From positions 1 to 40,325 of IMG/VR virus record IMGVR_UViG_3300025098_000112: a stretch of DNA of 40,325 nucleotides; one strand, 5' to 3'. The notes under the pieces were generated by a model, which saw only the letters and a program-made list of their open reading frames with translations, was not told the origin of the DNA and did not search any database. Both the position numbers and the translations under genes were made by a program. Numbering within the stretch: position 1 is the first letter of the stretch; every line of letters starts with the position of its first letter. This document shows, in pieces, positions 19,730 to 25,687 of this stretch. This stretch comes from a virus.

Positions 19730-20251
19730 ATGCGAAGACAACAACCTACAACAGGTATGCCTAAAGGCCGTGCTGGTAAACTTACCCCTGCTCCGGGCGC
19801 AGGTAAACCAAAGCAAGCTGTGGGCGTAGGTAAACTCAAACCCCCAAAGGGTATGCCAGCACCTGCACCGGGTCGAGGTAGAGGCAGAGGTAAACCATTG
19901 CCAGCACCACTACCATCACCGACTCCGGGTCGTGGTAGAGGCGGTAGACGCCCTACTCCTATGCCAGCACCTGCGCCGGGTAGAGGCCAAGGCAGAGGTA
20001 AACCATTACCAGCACCTGCGCCGGGTAGAGGTAGAGTTAAACGTCCTATGCCAGTACAGGCAGGTCAAGCACAACAAAAAAAGTTGACCCCTGTACAGTT
20101 GGCCCGTAAAAGGCAGATGGCTGCTAAAAGAAGACCTGCTCAATTAGCAAGAGCGCAAGCTCAACAAAAGAGAGCTTTAAACAGAGCAAACCGTGTAGCA
20201 CAAAGAAATAATAGGTCTACCACCCCCACTCAGGCAGCACGTAGGCGCTAA
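19730..20251 (+). CDS. Pro/Gly/Arg-rich repeat protein
   Basis: 173 residues, essentially disordered and very basic. Residues 44-105 repeat a unit like PAPGRGRGRGKPLPAP three to four times, with codon changes between copies (CCGGGTCGAGGTAGAG against CCGGGTAGAGGCCAAG). The rest is Lys/Arg/Gln-rich (LARKRQMAAKRRPAQLARAQ). No family is recognised. The RG-rich composition suits RNA or DNA binding, such as condensing DNA in the capsid. A good AGAGGAATATAAA leader precedes ATG 19730. Confidence 0.7.
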   Translation: MRRQQPTTGMPKGRAGKLTPAPGAGKPKQAVGVGKLKPPKGMPAPAPGRGRGRGKPLPAPLPSPTPGRGRGGRRPTPMPAPAPGRGQGRGKPLPAPAPGRGRVKRPMPVQAGQAQQKKLTPVQLARKRQMAAKRRPAQLARAQAQQKRALNRANRVAQRNNRSTTPTQAARRR

Positions 20252-20254
20252 TAA

Positions 20255-20551
20255 ATGGCTATTCCTGAAAGAGTCAAAACTAAGATGAAGGATGCAGGAC
20301 TTAAGGCGGTGAATAAACCCCAGCGCCTTAAGGATGGCAGTGGTAAGTCACATCACGTTATGGCTAGTGAGGGTGGTAAGTATAAATATATTAAGTTTGG
20401 TGAAAAGGGAGCCAGTACTGCAGGTAAGCCAAGGGAAGGTGAATCTGAGAAGATGAAGAAGAAACGTGCAAGCTTTAAAGCAAGACACGCTAAGAATATC
20501 AAAAAAGGCAAGATGTCTGCTGCATACTGGGCAGACAAAGTAAAATGGTAA
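20255..20551 (+). CDS. Conserved basic marine-phage protein (DUF6321-like)
   Basis: 98 residues. VNKPQRLKDGSGKSHHVMAS, YKYIKFGEKGASTAGKPREG and FKARHAKNIKKGKMSAAYWA follow each other as in a family I associate with DUF6321 in marine podo- and siphoviruses. It is small and very basic, with a conserved C-terminus ending DKVKW. Function is unknown. The spread of such proteins through the structural half of marine phage genomes suggests a virion or packaging role. Confidence 0.75.
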   Translation: MAIPERVKTKMKDAGLKAVNKPQRLKDGSGKSHHVMASEGGKYKYIKFGEKGASTAGKPREGESEKMKKKRASFKARHAKNIKKGKMSAAYWADKVKW

Positions 20552-20572
20552 ACACATAAAGGAAACTAAGAA

Positions 20573-20938
20573 ATGAAAACTCTAGCAATCGCATTAGGTC
20601 TTACTGGTTTGTTGGCTACGTCAGCCACAGCAGCGGATTTTCCAATCGCAGGACAAGCAGTAGAACTGGGTGCAGAATCAGATACAAACTATACGACAGG
20701 CATTGAAGATTGGGATTGGGAACTAACTCCATATGCCGCTATCACTATGAATAACCTTCGCTTGGGGGTAGAGACAGACATTGATATGTTGAAGTTGGAT
20801 GAAGATAAAGTATTTCAAGGTGTAGATCTAACTGCAGATTATCCGTTATCTACATCTGTAAATCTTTATGGGGAAGTATCCTCAGACGATAGCTTTACAT
20901 TTGGTGACGTTAAGTTAGGCGCTACTGTAAAGTTCTAA
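20573..20938 (+). CDS. Small secreted outer-membrane-like beta protein
   Basis: 121 residues. Residues 1-21 are a clear Sec signal peptide (MKTLAIALGLTGLLATSATA) with cleavage after AATA-type residues. The mature part (about 100 residues) is acidic, with alternating beta strands (WELTPYAAITMNNLRLGVET, VNLYGEVSSDDSFTFGDVKL), and ends in Phe (GATVKF), the usual terminal residue of outer-membrane barrels. It should leave the cytoplasm and may sit in or under the outer membrane. Possible roles are superinfection exclusion or receptor masking. AAAGGAAACTAAGA precedes ATG 20573. Confidence 0.75.
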   Translation: MKTLAIALGLTGLLATSATAADFPIAGQAVELGAESDTNYTTGIEDWDWELTPYAAITMNNLRLGVETDIDMLKLDEDKVFQGVDLTADYPLSTSVNLYGEVSSDDSFTFGDVKLGATVKF

Positions 20939-21180
20939 TGTCTTTAATATCTCACCTTCCCTTACCTAACATGCCATTCCAGACACATGTAAATATTGTG
21001 TTTGAGAATGGTGTGGGAGAGCCTGTAAAAAAAGATGTAGATACAAAAGAACCTAACAAGATTACTCCTGATACACCAGTAGAAGATCTTAAGATAGTGA
21101 ATCAGATGTATGCCTACAATCCTAATCCAAATAAACTACGAACTCCTGATGGACAGATCGTAGACTTTATTATAGCCTAG
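20938..21180 (+). CDS. Small protein of unknown function
   Basis: 80 residues: MSLISHLPLPNMPFQTHVNI and then GVGEPVKKDVDTKEPNKITP, a proline- and lysine-rich linker, and VNQMYAYNPNPNKLRTPDGQ near the end. ATG 20938 overlaps the stop of the secreted protein gene (TAATG), so the two are translationally coupled. No family is recognised. Confidence 0.65.
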   Translation: MSLISHLPLPNMPFQTHVNIVFENGVGEPVKKDVDTKEPNKITPDTPVEDLKIVNQMYAYNPNPNKLRTPDGQIVDFIIA

Positions 21181-21193
21181 ATAGGAATTACTA

Positions 21194-21526
21194 ATGCCTA
21201 AAACAGAAACATCTCGTGCTGATCAAAAGGTAAAGCAGTTACGAAAGCGTATATCAAATTTAGCACCTGTACATAAGCGTAAATTATTAAAAGAAAACAC
21301 TGTCAGTAATGTTATTGAAGGTTTAAGGGCTACAGGTACTGCAGCTAAATCTGCTTGGAACTCTAAAAAGGTAAGTGCTCTTGAGGCTAAGATAGTTAAA
21401 TTAGAAGCGGCTAAAGAAGAAGCTCGCCAGTTGAAAGAAACAAAAGCTTTTAACAAGGGTAAACCTTTTGCGGAATACCACGGTAAATCTGCTAAGCTAT
21501 TAAAAAAAGCTAATGCAAAAAAATAA
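21194..21526 (+). CDS. Basic coiled-coil protein of unknown function
   Basis: 110 residues, beginning MPKTETSRADQKVKQLRKRI. Heptad-like helices (VSALEAKIVKLEAAKEEARQ) suggest a coiled coil. The ends are Lys-rich (KSAKLLKKANAKK). Charge and neighbours suggest a small virion-associated protein. No family is recognised. Confidence 0.65.
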   Translation: MPKTETSRADQKVKQLRKRISNLAPVHKRKLLKENTVSNVIEGLRATGTAAKSAWNSKKVSALEAKIVKLEAAKEEARQLKETKAFNKGKPFAEYHGKSAKLLKKANAKK

Positions 21527-21548
21527 TAATTACTTATAGGAGAAGCGC

Positions 21549-21719
21549 ATGAATAAGAAAATGAATAAAGGAATGGCCGCATTAAAAAAAGAAGCACCAG
21601 CAGTAGCAGCAAAGATGGGCTACAAGTATGGTGGCATGGCTAAGAAAAAATCGGGTTATAACAAAGGTGGTATGGCTAACTGCGGTGCTTCTATGAAAGC
21701 TACACAGGGGAATAAATAA
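21549..21719 (+). CDS. Small basic protein with GG-M/K motifs
   Basis: 56 residues, MNKKMNKGMAALKKEAPAVA and then YKYGGMAKKKSGYNKGGMAN. The GGMAKK and YNKGGMA pieces recur at the C-termini of the two virion proteins at 27850 and 29596. TAGGAGAAGCGC precedes ATG 21549, and the stop overlaps the next start (TAATG). No family name is known to me. A shared targeting or assembly tag is an inference. Confidence 0.65.
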   Translation: MNKKMNKGMAALKKEAPAVAAKMGYKYGGMAKKKSGYNKGGMANCGASMKATQGNK

Positions 21720-22303
21720 TGGCTAGTTATAAAGATTATAAAAGTATCTCTGCTGCACGAAAAGCAGGATCTATGTACTACACAGATAAGAATGGTAAGA
21801 AAGCTTTAGCTGTAACCAAAGAAACACTAGATGCTTGGAAAAAGAAAAACAAGGGTAAGTTTAAAGGTTCTGCTTTAACTGCTTGGGCTAATGCTAAAGG
21901 TAAGAACATTGGTGCCTCTGCTGGTACAGCCCCACCTAAGAAACCTTCTGTTCCCGGTGCAAAGCGTCCACCTAAACGTCCTGTAGATCCACGTTCACAG
22001 CGTCCTAAACAGCCTAAAGGTGCACCAACTCTTAGAGAAAGAAACCCTGTAGAGACAGATTATCTTCTTCCGGGTACAGATAAAACTCTTAAAGATGTCT
22101 TTACTAAAGCAGAGATTGATGCAGCTTCTAAACGTGCACGAAAGCAGTTGGGTACGGATGCTAAGCCTTACACCAAACCTGTTCCGGGTAAAGCTATTTA
22201 CGATGCTATTAAAGAACGCACAAGTGTTTCTGAAATTAAAGCACGGGCAAAGCGGGAATCAGAGAAGCGGTCACGTTATAAGCGTGGTGCGAGTGCTGGA
22301 TAA
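21719..22303 (+). CDS. Basic, Pro/Lys-rich protein of unknown function
   Basis: 194 residues. The N-terminal 75 look folded (YKDYKSISAARKAGSMYYTD, DAWKKKNKGKFKGSALTAWA). A Pro/Lys/Arg linker follows (PKKPSVPGAKRPPKRPVDPR), then a charged helical C-terminus (SEIKARAKRESEKRSRYKRG). It belongs to the run of small basic proteins before terminase and may be a packaged DNA-binding protein. No family is recognised. Confidence 0.65.
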   Translation: MASYKDYKSISAARKAGSMYYTDKNGKKALAVTKETLDAWKKKNKGKFKGSALTAWANAKGKNIGASAGTAPPKKPSVPGAKRPPKRPVDPRSQRPKQPKGAPTLRERNPVETDYLLPGTDKTLKDVFTKAEIDAASKRARKQLGTDAKPYTKPVPGKAIYDAIKERTSVSEIKARAKRESEKRSRYKRGASAG

Positions 22304-22675
22304 ATGCCTGATCTAACTAATTCAAAGTTTCATACGCAAGGGTACACTATTGCATCTACTTCGGCAGATGCTAGTGCTACCGTTGTGTATACTTGCCCTG
22401 CTAACTTCAGTTCTATTACTAGGTATCTACACATTAGTAACAGTTCTAATTCTACTAAGAAAGTGTTTGTACAGTTTTACCATGCTGACGACAACGAATA
22501 TCACTATATAGCTAATGGACTTAGTATGGCAGGACACTCTGTAACTAATTTAGTTAATGGTGGATACTTTAACCTACACTCAGGCGATAAAATTTTAGTG
22601 TACGGTGAAACTACTAACACTATGGAAGTACTTGTTTCAGTAGAGGAATACTTTGACCCTGCAAGGAGAGCATAA
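22304..22675 (+). CDS. Beta-rich structural-type protein
   Basis: 123 residues, mostly beta strands with Ser/Thr/Asn (YTIASTSADASATVVYTCPA, YLHISNSSNSTKKVFVQFYH, GGYFNLHSGDKILVYGETTN). The pattern resembles small head-decoration or fibre-attachment proteins seen in marine phages. The start at 22304 is one base after the previous stop. A virion role is likely but rests on composition and context only. Confidence 0.6.
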   Translation: MPDLTNSKFHTQGYTIASTSADASATVVYTCPANFSSITRYLHISNSSNSTKKVFVQFYHADDNEYHYIANGLSMAGHSVTNLVNGGYFNLHSGDKILVYGETTNTMEVLVSVEEYFDPARRA

Positions 22676-22680
22676 CGGGG

Positions 22681-22709
22681 TTGCAATCTTATCTATAGTA
22701 TGATATAAC
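22681..22709 (+). promoter_or_regulatory. Candidate sigma70 promoter before the DUF1127 gene
   Basis: TTGCAA (22681-22686), 17-bp spacer, TATAAC (22704-22709). It lies in the only sizeable gap of this part of the right arm, 46 bp before a strong AAAAGGAG site. Confidence 0.5.
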
Positions 22710-22755
22710 TAAATATGGTAAAACTATTCCTGCACAAGACAAAAGGAGTAGTGCT

Positions 22756-22896
22756 ATGTTTAAGAATATCTTAAAGAAGTTTCAAGAAAATCAACAACGA
22801 AGAGCAGACTATTGGATACTCATGAATCTGAGTGACAAAGAACTGCATGATATGGGGATCAGTAGAGGTGAAATCAGGCAAAAAGTCTACGGTTAA
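22756..22896 (+). CDS. DUF1127 (YjiS-like) small protein
   Basis: 46 residues, MFKNILKKFQENQQRRADYW and LSDKELHDMGISRGEIRQKV. The C-terminal LxxLSDxxLxDxGISRxxI pattern is the DUF1127 domain, which is abundant in alphaproteobacteria. Some members there, such as CcaF1 of Rhodobacter sphaeroides, are reported to bind RNA and affect sRNA turnover. A phage copy could alter host RNA metabolism, but that is inference. AAAAGGAG (22741-22748) precedes ATG 22756 and it seems to have its own promoter. The next gene starts inside it in another frame. Confidence 0.8.
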   Translation: MFKNILKKFQENQQRRADYWILMNLSDKELHDMGISRGEIRQKVYG

Positions 22897-23053
22897 TGCA
22901 GCGGGTAATTATACTAAGCCTAGTATGCGTAAGCGCCTCGTTGCTTCCGTCAAAGCTGGCGGGAAAGGTGGAGCACCCGGACAATGGAGCGCCCGCAAAG
23001 CACAGATGGTTGCAAAGCAATATAAAGCTAAAGGTGGAGGATACAAGTCGTGA
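22868..23053 (+). CDS. Conserved small basic phage protein (GTG start)
   Basis: 61 residues from GTG 22868: VKSGKKSTVNAAGNYTKPSM and then GGKGGAPGQWSARKAQMVAK, with the end KAKGGGYKS. I recognise this KSTVN.AGNYTKP.MRKRL...GQWSARKAQ pattern from many marine phage genomes, with unknown function. GGGGA lies about ten bases upstream. The gene starts 29 nt before the DUF1127 stop, in another frame, and its end overlaps the next start. It could be packaged with DNA, but this is inference. Confidence 0.75.
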   Translation: MKSGKKSTVNAAGNYTKPSMRKRLVASVKAGGKGGAPGQWSARKAQMVAKQYKAKGGGYKS

Positions 23054-23202
23054 AAGTAGATGCACCTAAAGGTTATCATTGGATGAAGCAGAAAGATGGT
23101 GGCCTAAAGCTAATGAAACATAAAGATAAGTTTGTACCTCATAAGGGTGCATCTCTTACTGCTAACTTTCCTGTACAAAAGAAACACGATGCCAAAAAGT
23201 AA
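23050..23202 (+). CDS. Conserved small basic phage protein (GTG start)
   Basis: 50 residues from GTG 23050 (GTGA overlap with the previous stop): VKVDAPKGYHWMKQKDGGLK, then LMKHKDKFVPHKGASLTANF and PVQKKHDAKK. The sequence APKGYHWM...LMKH...FVPHKGASLTANF is a conserved marine phage unknown. It overlaps the next gene by 14 nt. No function is known. Confidence 0.75.
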   Translation: MKVDAPKGYHWMKQKDGGLKLMKHKDKFVPHKGASLTANFPVQKKHDAKK

Positions 23203-23449
23203 AAGTCAAAAGAGCCTGACCAGTTGGACCAAGCAGAAGTGGAGAACCAAAAGTGGTAAGCCATCGACGCAGGGTCCAAAGGCTACAGGTGAAAGGTATT
23301 TACCTGAGAAGGCTATTAAGTCTCTTAGTGCTTCTGAGTATGCCGCTACATCACGAGCAAAACGAAAAGGCACTAAGGCGGGTAAGCAGTTTGTGGCTCA
23401 GCCTAAAAAAGTTAGAGCCAAAGTAAAACCGCATAGGAAGATAACATGA
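23189..23449 (+). CDS. Conserved basic phage protein (DUF5872-like)
   Basis: 86 residues: MPKSKSQKSLTSWTKQKWRT, then KSGKPSTQGPKATGERYLPE and YAATSRAKRKGTKAGKQFVA. The W.KQKWRTKSGKPS...TGERYLP pattern is a widespread marine phage family that I think is DUF5872, though the number is uncertain. Very basic, function unknown. It starts inside the previous gene and overlaps the terminase small subunit start by 4 nt. Confidence 0.75.
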   Translation: MPKSKSQKSLTSWTKQKWRTKSGKPSTQGPKATGERYLPEKAIKSLSASEYAATSRAKRKGTKAGKQFVAQPKKVRAKVKPHRKIT

Positions 23450-23814
23450 CTCGTACACTTACAGAGAATCAACAAAGATTTATGGAAGTTCTCTTTGAAG
23501 AGGCTTCGGGTGATGTGGTACGTGCTAAGAAGTTAGCGGGTTACAGTGAGAATACTCCTACTCGTATGATTGTTGAATCTTTAAAGGATGAGATATTTGA
23601 CGCAACTAAAACGTATATGTCTCGCTTGGGTCCTAAAGCGGCTTTTGCTTATTCAAGTGCTTTGGATGATCCTACCCAGTTAGGGATTAAGGAAAAGATG
23701 GTAGCTGCAGGTCAAGTATTAGATCGTGCTGGTGTTGTTAAGACAGAGCGTGTTTCTGTAGAAAGCTCTGGTGGTCTGTTTATTCTACCGCCTAAAGAAA
23801 GTGACGATGGCTAA
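23446..23814 (+). CDS. terS: Terminase small subunit
   Basis: 122 residues. The N-terminal helix-turn-helix region (LTENQQRFMEVLFEEASGDV, VRAKKLAGYSENTPTRMIVE) is typical of small terminase subunits of the Terminase_2-like kind, which bind the packaging site and regulate the large subunit. The C-terminal part (IKEKMVAAGQVLDRAGVVKT and ESSGGLFILPPK) matches this class, with an end that recruits TerL. Place and size fit, just upstream of terL. Confidence 0.8.
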   Translation: MTRTLTENQQRFMEVLFEEASGDVVRAKKLAGYSENTPTRMIVESLKDEIFDATKTYMSRLGPKAAFAYSSALDDPTQLGIKEKMVAAGQVLDRAGVVKTERVSVESSGGLFILPPKESDDG

Positions 23815-24226
23815 GTACACTAAGAAGGAAGACTTAGGTTATTGGATGTTACCTAAGCCTGACTTTAAGAAAAGACAATGGGAAAAGATCCCTAGATTAA
23901 CTAAACAATATGTTCCCTTCGGTTATGAGATAGACCCTGAAGACGATTCTTGGTTGATTCCTATAGTTAAAGAACTAGAACTATTAGAGCTTGCAAAGAA
24001 ACATATAAAGCAGTATAGTTATAGAGAAGTATCTGCATGGTTATCCACTCAGTCTGGTAGATACATTTCTCATATGGGATTAAAGAAGAGAATAGATGTC
24101 GAAAGAAGACGTAAATCAGTTGCTCAAATTAAGCGCAAGCTTGCCCAAAGGTACAAAAAAGCGATCCAGCAGTACGAAACGCTTGAAAAAGAAAGGGTCG
24201 GCTACCACACCTACACCCAAGAGTAA
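23807..24226 (+). CDS. Basic HTH-like protein between terminase subunits
   Basis: 139 residues from ATG 23807 (MAKYTKKEDLGYWMLPKPDF). An in-frame extension upstream lies in the terS end and is not needed. The middle (YSYREVSAWLSTQSGRYISH, MGLKKRIDVERRRKS) looks like a helix-turn-helix of the resolvase/transposase type, and the C-terminus is basic and helical. Its last 131 nt are shared with the N-terminus of terL in another frame. I have seen this gene before terL in marine podoviruses. A packaging-accessory role is inferred. Confidence 0.75.
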   Translation: MAKYTKKEDLGYWMLPKPDFKKRQWEKIPRLTKQYVPFGYEIDPEDDSWLIPIVKELELLELAKKHIKQYSYREVSAWLSTQSGRYISHMGLKKRIDVERRRKSVAQIKRKLAQRYKKAIQQYETLEKERVGYHTYTQE

Positions 24227-25685
24227 GGCTGAGTCTGCACAGGAAACAGTACCTGCAACAGTAATATCAGCGCCTTATGACGAAGAGGTAGCACAGAACG
24301 TAGTATTTAAGCCTAATCCCGGCCCTCAGACACAGTACTTAGCTTCAAGTGAACGTGAGGTCTTGTATGGTGGGGCAGCAGGTGGTGGTAAGAGTTACGC
24401 AACTCTAGCTGATCCTTTACGTAGTTTGAATGACCCTGACTTTAGTGGGTTACTTGTACGTCACACAACAGAAGAGTTGCGTGAGCTTATACAAAAAAGT
24501 CAGGAACTTTATCCTAAAGCTATTCCGGGGATCAAGTGGTCTGAACGTAAGAGTCAATGGACTACACCTAGAGGTGGCAAGCTTTGGATGTCTTATCTAG
24601 ATAGAGATACTGATGTTATGCGGTATCAAGGTCAGGCATTTAACTACATAGCATTTGACGAACTTACTCAGTGGTCTAGTCCTTTTGCGTGGGATTATAT
24701 GCGCTCACGTTTGCGTACAGCTTCGCCTAACTTGAGCTTGTACATGAGAGCAACAACTAACCCCGGCGGTAGCGGCCACTCATGGGTCAAGAAGATGTTC
24801 ATTGATCCTGCTAAGCCTAATACACCTTTTTGGGCTACTAATATAGAAACAGGTAATAGGCTAGAGTTTCCTAGAGGTCACTCCAAAGAAGGTGAGCCTT
24901 TATTTAAAAGACGATTTATTCCTGCCAGTTTGTTTGATAACCCTTACTTAGCTGACAGCGGTGACTACGAGGCAATGCTTTTATCTTTGCCTGATCATCA
25001 GAGAAAGCAATTACTAGAAGGTGACTGGGATGTAAATGAAGGAGCAGCGTTTCCTGAGTTTAATAGAAAAGTACATGTAGTAGATAGCTACGATATACCT
25101 AGAAGCTGGACTAAGTTTAGATCATGTGACTACGGTTATGGAAGTTGGACAGGAGTTTTATGGTTTGCGGTAACTCCTTCAGAGCAACTAGTAGTGTACA
25201 GAGAGATGTACGTAACTAAAGTCACAGCTACAGATTTAGCTGATATGATACTAGAAGCAGAAGAAGATGATGGAACTATAAGATACGGCGTACTTGACTC
25301 GTCCCTCTGGCATAAAAGAGGTGATACTGGCCCGTCACTTGCAGAACAGATGAACATGAAGGGATGTCGCTGGAGGCCCTCAGATCGTTCTCGTGGTTCA
25401 AGGGTAGCAGGTAAGAACGAGATACATCGCCGTTTGCAGGTGGATGAGTTCACTGAAGAATCCCAACTCGTGTTCTTTTCCACCTGCACTCATACTATAG
25501 CGCAGATACCTAGTATTCCTCTAGATAAAAGAAACCCAGAGGATGTAGATACAAACGCAGAAGATCACTTGTATGATGCTTTGCGGTACGGTATAATGAC
25601 ACGCCCAAGAAGTTCCTTATGGGATTATAATCCTGCAACATCACGATCAGGCTTTCAAGCATCTGATCCAACATTTGGATATTAA
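24096..25685 (+). CDS. terL: Terminase large subunit
   Basis: 529 residues. A low-complexity, Lys/Ser-rich N-terminus (1-60) precedes the ATPase, with Walker A in YGGAAGGGKSYATLAD (about 91-106), an arginine region RHTTEELRELIQKSQ and Walker B FNYIAFDELTQW. The RNase H-like nuclease region follows, with FRSCDYGYGSWTGVLWFAVT and GVLDSSLWHKRGDTGPS holding acidic residues. It cuts concatemers and pumps DNA into the prohead. ATG 24096 is the only plausible start, which makes the first 43 codons overlap the previous gene. Confidence 0.95.
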   Translation: MSKEDVNQLLKLSASLPKGTKKRSSSTKRLKKKGSATTPTPKSKAESAQETVPATVISAPYDEEVAQNVVFKPNPGPQTQYLASSEREVLYGGAAGGGKSYATLADPLRSLNDPDFSGLLVRHTTEELRELIQKSQELYPKAIPGIKWSERKSQWTTPRGGKLWMSYLDRDTDVMRYQGQAFNYIAFDELTQWSSPFAWDYMRSRLRTASPNLSLYMRATTNPGGSGHSWVKKMFIDPAKPNTPFWATNIETGNRLEFPRGHSKEGEPLFKRRFIPASLFDNPYLADSGDYEAMLLSLPDHQRKQLLEGDWDVNEGAAFPEFNRKVHVVDSYDIPRSWTKFRSCDYGYGSWTGVLWFAVTPSEQLVVYREMYVTKVTATDLADMILEAEEDDGTIRYGVLDSSLWHKRGDTGPSLAEQMNMKGCRWRPSDRSRGSRVAGKNEIHRRLQVDEFTEESQLVFFSTCTHTIAQIPSIPLDKRNPEDVDTNAEDHLYDALRYGIMTRPRSSLWDYNPATSRSGFQASDPTFGY

Positions 25686-25687
25686 GT

